64,000 nucleotides of DNA from Mangrovibacterium lignilyticum (GCF_010882175.1 NZ_WKLH01000001.1:1195464-1259463); one strand, 5' to 3'. Positions 52,398 through 61,256 are shown, counted from the first letter of the stretch. The notes: generated by a model not told the origin, from the letters alone. Translations and numbers: made by a program.

Positions 52398-52619
52398 TCA
52401 ACTAAGATCTACCTTCAGGGTGTAAAAAGGTGCCTGTTCCCGGTTAGTCAAAACTTCTTTTGACTCTAACGAACTGACATACTGTTTTCCTTTTTGGTAG
52501 CTTAATTTTAAGTGCATCAAAATGTCTCCCATCATGCACTTTCCCTTTTTGTGAACCAACTTGATGATTTCACGTTCAACTTCGTCTGTTACTGTTTTCA
52601 AGTCTAATGTCTCTTTCAT
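52398..52619 (-). CDS. Small winged-helix-like protein in the kamA-ablB operon
   Basis: A 73-aa protein (MKETLDLKTVTDEVEREIIK). The predicted pattern of three helices and a C-terminal beta hairpin (EIIKLVHKKGKCMMGDILMHLKLSYQKGKQYVSSLESKEVL, then FYTLKVDL) fits a minimal winged-helix DNA-binding domain. It follows the Cys-rich gene by 6 bp and is the last of four genes on the minus strand. A role in regulating beta-lysine synthesis is only an inference. I do not recognise a named family. Confidence 0.6.
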   Translation of the reverse strand: MKETLDLKTVTDEVEREIIKLVHKKGKCMMGDILMHLKLSYQKGKQYVSSLESKEVLTNREQAPFYTLKVDLS

Positions 52620-52625
52620 AGGCTT

Positions 52626-52841
52626 CTATTGTTTTTTATATGGCGTTGCTGTTGACGGAACTTCGTCCTCCGTCTCAGCTAATTGAAATCTCACACAGTT
52701 TTTCCACCCTTTAATTCCACGGTTGCAAAAAACATTCTTAATCAGCATCAATGGCGCCTTTTCAACAATCAAAGTCCCATGAAATACAGGACAGTTTGAT
52801 GAAAATGGACATCGTTTCCCTAAATATTGAATTCCGGCCAT
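52626..52841 (-). CDS. Small four-cysteine protein in the kamA-ablB operon
   Basis: A 71-aa protein (MAGIQYLGKRCPFSSNCPVF). Four cysteines lie at 11, 17, 39 and 49 in the contexts KRCPFSSNCPVF and KNVFCNRGIKGWKNCVRF, suggesting a metal or Fe-S site. Its start overlaps the end of ablB by 22 bp, so it is translationally linked. No known family is assigned. A similar CPF...CxxGxWxNC pattern occurs in small proteins of unknown function in other bacteria and archaea, from memory. It could serve the radical SAM aminomutase, but that is speculation. Confidence 0.65.
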   Translation of the reverse strand: MAGIQYLGKRCPFSSNCPVFHGTLIVEKAPLMLIKNVFCNRGIKGWKNCVRFQLAETEDEVPSTATPYKKQ

Positions 52842-53671
52842 ACCTCTATGTTTTTATAAAACACATTCATACTTTCAATTTGCCCGGCTATCTGTGTATT
52901 ATTGACCAGTACGCCACCAAACCGATAGCCACTGTTTATGAAGGTTTTATTCATACCGGGCGATTTTAGCCGACAAATTGTATACAACACCCGAAAACCT
53001 TCAGCAGTCATTTCTTTTTCCATTTCCTGCAACAGATAAAGAGCCAGCTTGTGTCCTCTATAAGAAGGCAAAACCGCAAAATCGGTCATCTCTGCATTTC
53101 TATTTCCCCGATCAAGCTCTGCCGAACTCAAGCCAACCAACTCTGCTCCTGCCCAAACACCAAAATAAATTACCTGTCCTTCCTGTATGGTTTCCTTCAA
53201 ATATTCCGGATCAAAAATTGGGAACGGATATGACTTAAATACTTGCTGATATAAATTAGCCATTTTTCCGCAATCCGCCATTGTTATCCGGGCAATATTA
53301 AACGTTTTCTTAAAAGAATAATCATTTTTTCTTATGCCCTCGCCGAGCCAAACATCAAACGATGCTTTCTCATCCTGATCCACCACGCTCCGAAACTGAT
53401 CGAAATATTTTGCCATAAAAGCCACGGCATCACCGCTTTCGAAAAAACCAGGAATATGAGCCTCCTGCCGATACCCGGCAGCTTCAAAAACAGCCAAACT
53501 CCCCATGGGCACTTTGCCTATAATTTTTGTATACCCGTTTTGAAGAGCTAAAGCCTCCAGCTGTTTAGTAATAACTGGTACATCATCTGAATGAAGCTTC
53601 AATAGATACACGCGATTATTTTCCGAGCCATGGTGTATGAGCGATTGACCTAACTTCTCAACCTTATCCAT
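52820..53671 (-). CDS. ablB: Beta-lysine N6-acetyltransferase
   Basis: GNAT acetyltransferase of 283 aa, second step of N-epsilon-acetyl-beta-lysine synthesis. The start ATG 53671 (MDKVEKLGQSLIHHG) lies one base after the kamA stop and about 10 bp after an AGGAGAAAGG Shine-Dalgarno-like run; a longer ATG at 53701 overlaps kamA. The N-terminal half has GKVPMGSLAVFEAAGYRQEAHIPGFFESGDAVAFMAKYF, a family hallmark. The GNAT fold (about 125-270) has TDFAVLPSYRGHKLALYLLQEME as the acetyl-CoA loop. The product is a compatible solute in methanogens and some bacteria, so salt stress is the likely trigger. Confidence 0.9.
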   Translation of the reverse strand: MDKVEKLGQSLIHHGSENNRVYLLKLHSDDVPVITKQLEALALQNGYTKIIGKVPMGSLAVFEAAGYRQEAHIPGFFESGDAVAFMAKYFDQFRSVVDQDEKASFDVWLGEGIRKNDYSFKKTFNIARITMADCGKMANLYQQVFKSYPFPIFDPEYLKETIQEGQVIYFGVWAGAELVGLSSAELDRGNRNAEMTDFAVLPSYRGHKLALYLLQEMEKEMTAEGFRVLYTICRLKSPGMNKTFINSGYRFGGVLVNNTQIAGQIESMNVFYKNIEVWPEFNI

Positions 53672-53672
53672 G

Positions 53673-54983
53673 CTACACCTTTCTCCTACTATGCCGATCA
53701 TTATTTTCAGGAATCAATGAAATTGAATCATTTTCGTCCGACAATAACTTTTCAATTCCCAAAGCGTGAAACTCATCTCCTTCCTGAAGGTTCAATTCAA
53801 GTTTGCAATCGGAACAATCGCGATCACAGAATTTATTTTCGTAATGCTCTGGTTCTTTGTAAGTCGTAATAACACCTTCGTAGTTCCGCAGGACAACCTT
53901 ATTGGTCGACCAACTAATCAAATAGTTAGGCATAACCGGTATTTTACCACCGCCTCCGGGGGCGTCAATCACATAGGTTGGAACCGCAAATCCGCTGGTA
54001 TGTCCAATCAGGCTTTCCATAATTTCAATACCCTTACCAACTGGCGTACGAAAATGCGAAAGACCTTCCGATAAATCGCATTGATATAAGTAGTAAGGAC
54101 GAATGCGGTTCTCAACCAATTTTTGGACAAGCTTTTTCATGATTCGCGGACAGTCGTTCACGTCGGCAAGCAACACAGTCTGGTTTCCCAATGGAAAACC
54201 ACCGTCAGCCAATTTCCGAACAGCCTCTTTTGCCGAACTCGTAAGCTCACGAGGATGATTAAAATGTGTGTTTATCCACACGGGCTGATATTTCTTTAAT
54301 ATTTGAACTAAATTATCCGTAATCCGATAGGGTAAAACGACTGGCATTCTAGTTCCTATACGAATAATTTCAACATGTGGGATAGAACTTAGTGCACTCA
54401 GAAGCCAATCGATCTTCTCATCCGACAACATAAATGGATCACCACCGGACAAAAGTACATCGCGCACAACCGGGTTATTTCGAACATACTCAATACCTTT
54501 TGCCAGTTGCTCTTTAGATGGGATAAAATCGTGATCACCAACCTTGCGTTTACGCGTACAATGCCTGCAATACATCGAACAGATATTGCTGACATGGAAT
54601 AAAACCCGGTCAGGATAGCGGTGGGTAATTCCCTCGACAGGGCTATCACTTTCTTCTGACAGCGGGTCTGCCATCTCGTTCTCCAATACGATTAGCTCCT
54701 TGCTATCAGCCATCGCCTGTTTAAAAACCGGATCATTTTGGTAATTGTCTTCATCAATAAGTGAAGCGTAGTAAGGTGTAACCGACAATGGAAACTTGTC
54801 TAATGTTTCTTTCAGGTTTTCCTTTTCATCTTCAGTAAAACGGATTCCGGTCAGGAACTCAAACTGGTCAATGGTTTTAATTGTATTTCGCAACTGCCAT
54901 TTCCAGTCTTTCCAATGTGAGATCGTTGAATTTTCTTTAATTCGGTTTGCAATAACTTGCTGGGGTTCGTTAAAAATCTTCAT
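53673..54983 (-). CDS. kamA: Lysine 2,3-aminomutase
   Basis: Radical SAM/PLP enzyme of 436 aa converting L-lysine to L-beta-lysine. The radical SAM motif is CSMYCRHC (Cys135, Cys139, Cys142), SAM-binding GGDPFMLSD follows, and the PLP lysine is Lys347 in [16 protein letters not shown]-terminal CDRDCSDC cluster (386-393) matches the zinc-binding tail of the family. The start is ATG 54983. With ablB immediately downstream, the role is osmolyte synthesis rather than lysine fermentation; no other lysine-degradation gene (kamDE, kdd, kce) is nearby. A consensus promoter lies 28 bp upstream. Confidence 0.95.
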   Translation of the reverse strand: MKIFNEPQQVIANRIKENSTISHWKDWKWQLRNTIKTIDQFEFLTGIRFTEDEKENLKETLDKFPLSVTPYYASLIDEDNYQNDPVFKQAMADSKELIVLENEMADPLSEESDSPVEGITHRYPDRVLFHVSNICSMYCRHCTRKRKVGDHDFIPSKEQLAKGIEYVRNNPVVRDVLLSGGDPFMLSDEKIDWLLSALSSIPHVEIIRIGTRMPVVLPYRITDNLVQILKKYQPVWINTHFNHPRELTSSAKEAVRKLADGGFPLGNQTVLLADVNDCPRIMKKLVQKLVENRIRPYYLYQCDLSEGLSHFRTPVGKGIEIMESLIGHTSGFAVPTYVIDAPGGGGKIPVMPNYLISWSTNKVVLRNYEGVITTYKEPEHYENKFCDRDCSDCKLELNLQEGDEFHALGIEKLLSDENDSISLIPENNDRHSRRKV

Positions 54984-55010
54984 CAATGCCTTTAATAGTT
55001 TCTATACGAA

Positions 55011-55041
55011 CAAAACTACACCAATGCCCTGTAACCCCAAA
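55011..55041 (-). promoter_or_regulatory. Full-consensus promoter for the kamA-ablB operon
   Basis: On the minus strand TTTG (55041-55038), 19 bases, TAGTTTTG (55018-55011): an exact TTTG-N19-TAnnTTTG match, 28 bp before ATG 54983. It implies transcription by the housekeeping sigma factor. Confidence 0.7.
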
Positions 55042-55221
55042 ATCAGGCGACCTTCACAAATCAGTTAAAATCAGGAATGACACGACTAACCAATTGACTG
55101 CTTGCGAAATGAAAGGCTTGTTTAGAATGAGAATAGATTAAACACATGATTTACTGAATGATGAAAGAACAGAACCGCAGCTCGCGAATTCAAAATCAAC
55201 AGAAATTCGATTTCCAGCAAC
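55042..55221. other. Intergenic region between kamA and recQ
   Basis: This part of the 344-bp gap holds no coding frame or repeat. The recQ terminator lies at its far end. Confidence 0.4.
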
Positions 55222-55249
55222 AAAAAAACGATGTCCATCGACATCGTTT
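55222..55249 (-). terminator. Intrinsic terminator after recQ
   Basis: AAACGATGTC (55226-55235) pairs with GACATCGTTT (55240-55249) around CATC; on the minus strand a run of seven T residues follows. About 80 bp past the recQ stop. Confidence 0.9.
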
Positions 55250-55330
55250 CATTTATAAAGTTAATACAATACTAGTTCATTATCTCAATTATTCGCATAG
55301 AAACTATTTACAAAAAAAGTAAACTCCAAA

Positions 55331-57514
55331 CTAATTCCCAAGTTCCGACATAAACTTAATCCGCATAAAACGGATATCCTCTTCCGAGTAATCGTCTTCC
55401 CCCAATTCGTCTAAAGCAGCCTGAATGGAGTCATCTTCCGCTTCCCTAAAATATTCGAAGACTTCTTCCTGATGCTCTTCATCCATCAACTCATCGATAT
55501 AATAATCGATATTTATTTTAGTGCCTGAGTTCACAATCGCCTCAATCTCACTGATTAACTCAGGCATTTCAATCCCTTTGGAATCAGCAATATCTTCAAG
55601 TGACATTTTCCGGTCGATGGCCTGAATGATTTCAACTTTAGTTTTTGATTTATTGGCAACAGTTTTCATCACCAAATCCTGCGCCCGCTCAATACCATTA
55701 TCCTCGACATAGCTTTTGATCAGAGCTATAAATTCCTTCCCGTATCGCTTTGCTTTCCCTTCACCTACTCCCTGAATATTTTTCAACTCATCGATCGAAA
55801 TCGGGTATTGAATAGACATATCCGACAAGGAAGGGTCCTGAAAGATTACAAAAGGAGGTAAATTCATTTTCTTCGCCACTTTCTTACGCAAGTCCTTCAA
55901 TTGCTGAAACAATTCCGGATCACCGGCGGACCCCGAAGCGGCCCCCGACACAGCATTGTATTCTTCCTCTAACTCATTATAATTGTGATTTCGAACGAGC
56001 AAAAAAGGCTCCGGTTTTTCAATAAAGGCCAATCCCTTGGGTGTTAATTTCAACAACCCATAATTCTCGATATCTTTACTAATCAAGCCTGCGATCATGC
56101 TTTGACGGAAAACAGCATTCCAAAAACGGTGACTGTGTTCAGCGCCATTTTTAAAAGCTTTCAATTCATCGTGATGAAATGACTTAATCGCGGCAGTCAG
56201 CCGACCTGTCAAAATATCTGAAATATGCTCGGCTTTGTACTTCTCTTTCACCTCCTGAATCGCGATCAGAGCGCGTTGCACTTCATCTGAAGCTTCCACC
56301 TGCTCTTTTGGATTGAGGCAGTTATCGCAATTACCGCAAGGCTCCTCCAGTGTTTCTCCAAAATAATTCAGCAGAATAATCCGGCGGCAAATAGCCGATT
56401 CAGCGTACGATGCTGTATCCAACAACAATTGTCGTCCAATCTCTTGTTCAGCAACGGGTTTACCCTGCATAAACTTCTCCAGCTTCTGAATATCCTTATA
56501 AGAGTAGAAGGCAATACACTGTCCTTCACCTCCATCGCGGCCCGCTCGCCCCGTTTCCTGGTAATAGCCTTCCAGACTTTTGGGAATATCGTAGTGAATT
56601 ACAAAGCGAACATCGGGTTTGTCAATTCCCATCCCAAAAGCAATCGTTGCAACAATAACATCCACGTCTTCCATCAGGAATTTATCCTGGTTTCCACTTC
56701 GTGTAGCAGAGTCCATTCCGGCATGATAGGCCAAAGCACTAATTCCGTTCACCATTAACAGCTCTGCAAGTTCTTCGACCTTCTTGCGGCTCAAGCAATA
56801 AATAATACCACTTTTCCCCTCATTTTCCTTAATAAACCGAATAATCTGAGCTTCCGGTTTCACCTTGGGTTTTAAAGCATAATACAGGTTCGGGCGATTG
56901 AAAGAGGCTTTAAATACATTGGCCTCCAACATCCCAAGATTCTTTTGAATATCGTGCTGAACCTTAGCAGTTGCTGTCGCAGTTAAGGCAATAATCGGCG
57001 CACTCCCGATTTCATGAATTATTGGTCGAATACGTCGGTATTCTGGTCTGAAATCGTGCCCCCACTCTGATATACAGTGAGCTTCGTCTATCGCGTAAAA
57101 GGAAATTGTTATCGATTTTAAGAAATCAACATTTTCTTGTTTCGTCAATGACTCAGGCGCAACATATAACAACTTTGTTCTTCCACTGCTAACATCTTCC
57201 TTCACCTGCTGTACGGCCTGCTTCGACAATGATGAGTTTAAAAAATGGGCAATCCCATCATCAGTTCCAAAACTTCTAATTGAGTCTACCTGATTCTTCA
57301 TCAGGGCGATCAGCGGTGAAATAATAATGGCGGTTCCATCCATAATTAACGCCGGAAGCTGGTAACACAACGATTTACCACCACCCGTCGGCATCAACAC
57401 AAAAGTGTCATTTCCATCCAAAACACTTTTTATTACATCTTCCTGCTGACCCTTAAAACGATCAAAACCAAAGTATTTCCGGAGTTGATCGGTTAATATG
57501 AGATTATTCTCCAT
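55331..57514 (-). CDS. recQ: ATP-dependent DNA helicase RecQ
   Basis: Superfamily 2 3'-5' helicase of 727 aa. Walker A is MPTGGGKS (41-48), motif II DEAHC, motif III TATATAK, motif VI QETGRAGRDG. The zinc-binding region has CRRIILLNYFGE, then EPCGNCDNC. An RQC winged helix, an HRDC domain (FQDPSLSDMSIQYPISIDELKNIQGVGEGKAKRYG) and a long acidic helical tail (DELMDEEHQEEVFEYF, EDDSIQAALDELGEDDYSEED) follow. It functions in recombination repair and fork restart. The acidic C-terminal extension is common in Bacteroidota RecQ and could bind SSB or other partners. Confidence 0.96.
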   Translation of the reverse strand: MENNLILTDQLRKYFGFDRFKGQQEDVIKSVLDGNDTFVLMPTGGGKSLCYQLPALIMDGTAIIISPLIALMKNQVDSIRSFGTDDGIAHFLNSSLSKQAVQQVKEDVSSGRTKLLYVAPESLTKQENVDFLKSITISFYAIDEAHCISEWGHDFRPEYRRIRPIIHEIGSAPIIALTATATAKVQHDIQKNLGMLEANVFKASFNRPNLYYALKPKVKPEAQIIRFIKENEGKSGIIYCLSRKKVEELAELLMVNGISALAYHAGMDSATRSGNQDKFLMEDVDVIVATIAFGMGIDKPDVRFVIHYDIPKSLEGYYQETGRAGRDGGEGQCIAFYSYKDIQKLEKFMQGKPVAEQEIGRQLLLDTASYAESAICRRIILLNYFGETLEEPCGNCDNCLNPKEQVEASDEVQRALIAIQEVKEKYKAEHISDILTGRLTAAIKSFHHDELKAFKNGAEHSHRFWNAVFRQSMIAGLISKDIENYGLLKLTPKGLAFIEKPEPFLLVRNHNYNELEEEYNAVSGAASGSAGDPELFQQLKDLRKKVAKKMNLPPFVIFQDPSLSDMSIQYPISIDELKNIQGVGEGKAKRYGKEFIALIKSYVEDNGIERAQDLVMKTVANKSKTKVEIIQAIDRKMSLEDIADSKGIEMPELISEIEAIVNSGTKINIDYYIDELMDEEHQEEVFEYFREAEDDSIQAALDELGEDDYSEEDIRFMRIKFMSELGN

Positions 57515-57557
57515 AAAGCCAATAAAATTTGATCTCCTTTATCACGTTTTCGTAAAC

Positions 57558-57588
57558 GAAATCTAAGATAGCTAAAAACATTCTCAAA
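57558..57588 (-). promoter_or_regulatory. Candidate promoter for recQ
   Basis: On the minus strand TTTG (57588-57585), 19 bases, TAGATTTC (57565-57558); the -7 box misses only the final G. About 44 bp before the recQ ATG. Confidence 0.5.
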
Positions 57589-57680
57589 ATACAATGATTT
57601 TTTTTTTGAAAATAGCCCACATTAACGATGCTTATGAAATTTTAAGGTTTTGCTTTTTAGTACAATTATGAATATAAAAC

Positions 57681-57688
57681 TATATTTG
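57681..57688 (+). promoter_or_regulatory. Promoter -7 box for tatC
   Basis: TATATTTG, about 55 bp before the ATG at 57743. Confidence 0.5.
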
Positions 57689-57742
57689 TTCCCGCCTGCA
57701 CAACCCAATTCGTGCAGTTAAGTTTCAACCCATTTGCGCATT

Positions 57743-58594
57743 ATGGCCGAAGAGCAAAGCACAAAAAAAAAGAAGAAAACAAAAGTCGAAGAAGAAGAAA
57801 TGTCCTTTCTCGACCATCTGGAAGTTCTGCGATGGCATTTAATCCGGGCATTCGCTTCTGTATTTATTTTCTCGATTTTGGCATTTATTAATAAGGACAT
57901 CATATTCGATAAAATCATCATGAGTCCGAAGTTACCTGGTTTTTGGACCAATCGAATGTTCGGGAAACTGGCGGACTTAACAGGGGCTGATTCGCTTCGA
58001 ATCAATACCTCGGAGTTAAAATTAATCAGCATCTCCATGTCGGGACAGTTCATGACTCACATCTGGACATCGATTATTGCCGGATTGATCATTGCTGCGC
58101 CTTATGTTATCTGGGAATTTTGGCGTTTTATAAAACCTGCCCTTTACGACACCGAGCGACAACATTCCATTGGTGCCGTTTTCTATATGACATTCCTTTT
58201 CCTGACCGGTATTCTTTTTGGTTACTATCTAATAGTGCCTTTATCCGTTCACTTTTTAGGATCGTATTCCATTAGTGTCGAAGTAGCCAATCAAATCAAC
58301 ATATTATCGTACATCAGTACGGTTACATCAATTACTCTGGCCTCCGGCGTTATTTTCGAACTACCGGTATTTGTGTATTTCCTGAGCAAAGTGGGAATAC
58401 TCACCCCCGAGATGATGAAAAAGTATCGCCGTCATGCCTATGTCATTCTGTTAATACTTTCAGCAATCATCACTCCACCCGATGTATTTAGCCAGATCAT
58501 GGTTTGTCTGCCCCTGGTTTTTCTGTACGAGGTTGGAATTGTTATTTCGAGAAGAGTTCAGAAAAAAGCGAAGGAAGCCATGGACGCCATTTAA
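57743..58594 (+). CDS. tatC: Twin-arginine translocase subunit TatC
   Basis: Polytopic membrane protein of 283 aa with six transmembrane helices, receptor for folded Tat substrates. ATG 57743 is preferred over TTG 57734. The N-terminus has a lysine-rich stretch (KKKKKTKVEEEE), then the conserved EMSFLDHLEVLRWHLIRA with the signal-peptide-binding Glu. PYVIWEFWRFIKPALYDTER is the hallmark loop, and IITPPDVFSQIMVCLPLVFLYEVGI closes the protein. Its partner TatA is encoded at 45942; the genes are unlinked, as is usual in Bacteroidota. Confidence 0.95.
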   Translation: MAEEQSTKKKKKTKVEEEEMSFLDHLEVLRWHLIRAFASVFIFSILAFINKDIIFDKIIMSPKLPGFWTNRMFGKLADLTGADSLRINTSELKLISISMSGQFMTHIWTSIIAGLIIAAPYVIWEFWRFIKPALYDTERQHSIGAVFYMTFLFLTGILFGYYLIVPLSVHFLGSYSISVEVANQINILSYISTVTSITLASGVIFELPVFVYFLSKVGILTPEMMKKYRRHAYVILLILSAIITPPDVFSQIMVCLPLVFLYEVGIVISRRVQKKAKEAMDAI

Positions 58595-58599
58595 TATTG

Positions 58600-58607
58600 T
58601 AATTTTG
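58600..58607 (+). promoter_or_regulatory. Promoter -7 box for lptB
   Basis: TAATTTTG, in the 34-bp gap between tatC and lptB, 22 bp before the lptB ATG; it would allow lptB to be transcribed independently. Confidence 0.45.
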
Positions 58608-58628
58608 CAGCAAAAGCACAATTAAGCT

Positions 58629-59351
58629 ATGAAGTTAAGAGCCGATAACATTGTAAAGAAATATAAAAAGAGAACGGTCGTAAAAGGCGTGTCATTTGAA
58701 GTCAATCAAGGTGAAATTGTAGGGCTACTGGGTCCCAACGGTGCCGGCAAAACAACGTCATTTTACATGATTGTTGGATTGGTTCAACCCTTGAGTGGTA
58801 ATGTTTACCTCGATGATATGAACATTACCAACATGCCTGTTTACAAGCGAGCTCAAAAAGGCATCGGCTATCTGGCACAGGAAGCGTCCGTTTTTCGGAA
58901 ATTAAGCATTGAAGACAACCTGCGCGCAGTTTTGGAAATGACCAAACTAAGCAAACAGGCACAAATCGAAAAAACAGAATCGCTGCTGGAAGAATTCAGA
59001 CTAACCCACATTCGGAAAAGTAAAGGCTATCAACTTTCAGGGGGCGAACGACGCCGTTGTGAAATTGCCCGGGCACTCGCTATCGACCCGAAATTCGTAT
59101 TGCTGGACGAACCTTTTGCGGGGGTCGACCCAATTGCTGTTGAAGATATCCAGGACATCGTTCGGACTTTGGTCGAAAAAAACATTGGCGTTTTGATTAC
59201 AGACCACAATGTACATGAAACCTTATCGATCACCGACCGCTCTTACCTGTTGTTCGAAGGCTCGATTCTTAAAGCAGGTACAGCCGAAGACCTGGCAAAC
59301 GATGAAGATGTCCGTCGTGTTTACCTGGGGCAAAACTTCACCTTGCGTTAG
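58629..59351 (+). CDS. lptB: LPS export ABC transporter ATPase LptB
   Basis: ATPase of 240 aa that powers LptFG to extract lipopolysaccharide from the inner membrane. Walker A is GPNGAGKT, the Q-loop region is [26 protein letters not shown] (a LptB hallmark), the signature is [16 protein letters not shown], Walker B is [20 protein letters not shown] and the H-loop is [10 protein letters not shown]. The C-terminus ends ...YLGQNF as expected. LptF/LptG are not adjacent. Near-canonical across its length. Confidence 0.95.
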   Translation: MKLRADNIVKKYKKRTVVKGVSFEVNQGEIVGLLGPNGAGKTTSFYMIVGLVQPLSGNVYLDDMNITNMPVYKRAQKGIGYLAQEASVFRKLSIEDNLRAVLEMTKLSKQAQIEKTESLLEEFRLTHIRKSKGYQLSGGERRRCEIARALAIDPKFVLLDEPFAGVDPIAVEDIQDIVRTLVEKNIGVLITDHNVHETLSITDRSYLLFEGSILKAGTAEDLANDEDVRRVYLGQNFTLR

Positions 59352-59504
59352 CAAATCCCGTCAACAGAGATTCTCAACTCCCCTAATACCAACACACACA
59401 GCTGCAATACAGCGCCTTCAACTAATTAATCCGCTCAATGTCAACCCCTAAACACCTGAGCAATTCTATTTTCCACCTTTTTCATAAAAAAGATTCACGA
59501 AGCA

Positions 59505-59536
59505 CTTGGGGAATAAAAAAAAATGCTCTACATTTG
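59505..59536 (+). promoter_or_regulatory. Promoter of the tRNA-Leu gene
   Basis: CTTG (59505-59508), 20 bases, TACATTTG (59529-59536), placing the transcription start a few bases before the mature tRNA 5' end at 59548. Confidence 0.65.
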
Positions 59537-59547
59537 CGCCTCGATTA

Positions 59548-59629
59548 GCGGACGTGGCGGAATTGGTAGACGCGCTAGACTTAGGATCTAGTGCCAAACG
59601 GCGTGGGGGTTCGAGTCCCTTCGTCCGCA
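59548..59629 (+). tRNA. tRNA-Leu (anticodon UAG)
   Basis: Acceptor GCGGACG (59548-59554) pairs with CGTCCGC (59622-59628), discriminator A at 59629; CCA is not encoded. The anticodon stem CTAGA/TCTAG encloses loop CTTAGGA, giving anticodon TAG for CUA codons. A short variable stem (GCC-AAAC-GGC) marks a type II leucine tRNA, and the T arm contains GGGGGTTCGAGTCCC. It has its own promoter and terminator. Confidence 0.97.
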
Positions 59630-59642
59630 CAAAAGAAAGCTC

Positions 59643-59684
59643 AACCGCTATGCTTGGCGAATTCGCCAAGCAAGCGGTTTTTAT
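59643..59684 (+). terminator. Intrinsic terminator of the tRNA-Leu transcript
   Basis: AACCGC-TATGCTTGGCGA pairs with TCGCCAAGCA-AGCGGTT with one mismatch region, followed by TTTATTGATTTT. About 14 bp after the tRNA. Confidence 0.88.
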
Positions 59685-59770
59685 TGATTTTAGACGTTGG
59701 AGAACAACCAACTTTCGATGGTAACTATTTGGTTATCAGATCTTTTTCCAAAAAATTAAGTGGAACTTTT

Positions 59771-61126
59771 ATGAATATTACAAAAGACAACATCAACGAG
59801 CTAAATGCTACAATTACCGTAAAAATTGAAAAAAACGATTACGAAGCTACGGTAAATGAAGTTTTGAAAGACTATCGCAAAAAGGCTAACATGCCTGGCT
59901 TCCGTCCTGGTAAAGTTCCTGCCGGTTTAGTGAAAAAAATGTACGGAAAAGCCATTTTGGCCGATGAAGTCAACAAGATGTTATCTAATAATTTGTCAAA
60001 ATATTTGGTTGACGAGAAATTAGACATTTTGGGAGAGCCTCTTCCAAACGAAGAAAAACAACCAAAAATTGACTGGGATACTACTGAAGATTTCGAATTC
60101 GTATTCGACATTGCTTTAGCTCCCCAAATTGACGTAAAACTGGATAAACGTAACAAGTTTGGTTACTACAACATCGAAGTTGATGAAGACATGGTAAACA
60201 AACAAGTTGAATCATATACAAGCCGTTTCGGACAAAACGAAGTTGCTGAAGTTGCCGGTGAAAAAGACACACTGCGCTGCGACATCGTTCAACTGGATGC
60301 TGAAGGCAACGAATTGGAAGATGGAATCAAAGCTGAAAAAGTTGTGATTGCAATCGAACAGATGAAAGACGAAGCCGCTAAAAACGAAGCGATCGGCAAA
60401 AAAGCCGGCGACGTATTGGTTTTCGATCCAATCGCTGTTTACGGAGACAGACACGAAGTAGGCCACATGTTGAATGTATCTCATGAAGAAGCTGAGAAAA
60501 TTGAAGGAAACTTCAAATTCACCATCGCTGAGGTACTGTCATTCCAAGCAGCCGAAATCAACGAAGACTTATTCAAAAAAGCTTTCGGCGATGACACTGA
60601 AATCAAAACAGAAGAAGAATTCCGCGCTAAGCTGAAAGCAGAGCTGGCTGAAAACTTCATCTATTCAAGCGATTATAAATTCGCCATGGACAGCCGCGAT
60701 GCATTGGTTGAAAAAATCAGCATGGAGCTTCCTGAAGAATTCCTGAAACGCTGGTTGAAAGCAACCAACAACGAATTGACTGACGAGCAAATTGAAGCTG
60801 ATTTCGATAACTTCATGCAAGACCTGCGCTGGCAATTGATCAAAGACCGTTTAGTAAAAGACAACGAGCTTAAAATTGAAGAAGGCGAAATCACCGAATT
60901 GGCCAAAAAAGTTGCTGCGATGCAATTCGCCCAATACGGTATGCAAAACGTTCCGGACGAACACCTCGAAAATTACGCCGGACACATTCTTCAAAACGAA
61001 GAAGAACGCAAGCGTTTAGCCAATAAAGCAATCGAAGACAAAATCCTGGAAGTGATTAAATCAAAAGTAACCTTGGAAGAAAAACCAATCAGTTACGATG
61101 AATTTAACAAACTACTTGAAAAATAG
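59771..61126 (+). CDS. tig: Trigger factor (ribosome-associated chaperone)
   Basis: Nascent-chain chaperone of 451 aa. The start is ATG 59771 (MNITKDNINELNATITV); the open frame continues upstream through the tRNA gene only by chance. The ribosome-docking loop is GFRPGKVP (43-50, in FRPGKVPAGLVKKMYGK). A reduced PPIase-like middle part (about 150-245) and a long helical C-terminal chaperone domain follow, with ALVEKISMELPEEFLKRWL. clpP and clpX follow in the same direction, the same tig-clpP-clpX order as in many bacteria, but a strong hairpin separates tig from clpP. Confidence 0.95.
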   Translation: MNITKDNINELNATITVKIEKNDYEATVNEVLKDYRKKANMPGFRPGKVPAGLVKKMYGKAILADEVNKMLSNNLSKYLVDEKLDILGEPLPNEEKQPKIDWDTTEDFEFVFDIALAPQIDVKLDKRNKFGYYNIEVDEDMVNKQVESYTSRFGQNEVAEVAGEKDTLRCDIVQLDAEGNELEDGIKAEKVVIAIEQMKDEAAKNEAIGKKAGDVLVFDPIAVYGDRHEVGHMLNVSHEEAEKIEGNFKFTIAEVLSFQAAEINEDLFKKAFGDDTEIKTEEEFRAKLKAELAENFIYSSDYKFAMDSRDALVEKISMELPEEFLKRWLKATNNELTDEQIEADFDNFMQDLRWQLIKDRLVKDNELKIEEGEITELAKKVAAMQFAQYGMQNVPDEHLENYAGHILQNEEERKRLANKAIEDKILEVIKSKVTLEEKPISYDEFNKLLEK

Positions 61127-61157
61127 CCCCCGACCATAGGGCAAAAGCATATTTTTT

Positions 61158-61165
61158 TAACTTTG
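61158..61165 (+). promoter_or_regulatory. Candidate -7 box inside the tig-clpP hairpin
   Basis: TAACTTTG fits TAnnTTTG and overlaps the first arm of the long inverted repeat; it is 92 bp before the clpP ATG. It could be chance, because the arm is AT-rich. Confidence 0.35.
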
Positions 61166-61239
61166 TAAAAGTCGGTTCTCATGCGCTTTCTAAAAGGTAA
61201 GTGAGAAAGTAGAAACCGACTTTTACAAAGTTTTTTTTT
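61159..61239 (+). terminator. Long perfect hairpin / terminator between tig and clpP
   Basis: AACTTTGTAAAAGTCGGTT (61159-61177) and its exact complement AACCGACTTTTACAAAGTT (61214-61232), followed by a run of T residues (to 61239). The 36-nt loop contains a second stem CTTTCT/AGAAAG (61186-61191 with 61204-61209). The arms are much longer than in other terminators of this window. Confidence 0.8.
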
Positions 61240-61243
61240 AACT

Positions 61244-61248
61244 GGAGG
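61244..61248 (+). promoter_or_regulatory. Strong Shine-Dalgarno site of clpP
   Basis: GGAGG with 8 bases to the ATG at 61257. Such sites are rare in this window, where most leaders lack one. Confidence 0.75.
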
Positions 61249-61256
61249 ACTATTAA

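Noticed and set aside
59591-59770. N-terminal extension of trigger factor into the tRNA-Leu gene
   Set aside because: The extension runs through the tRNA and its terminator; the conserved protein begins at ATG 59771.
61159-61232. Inverted repeats as the ends of a small mobile element
   Set aside because: Only 36 bp lie between the arms, there are no target duplications, and a T-run follows as in a terminator.
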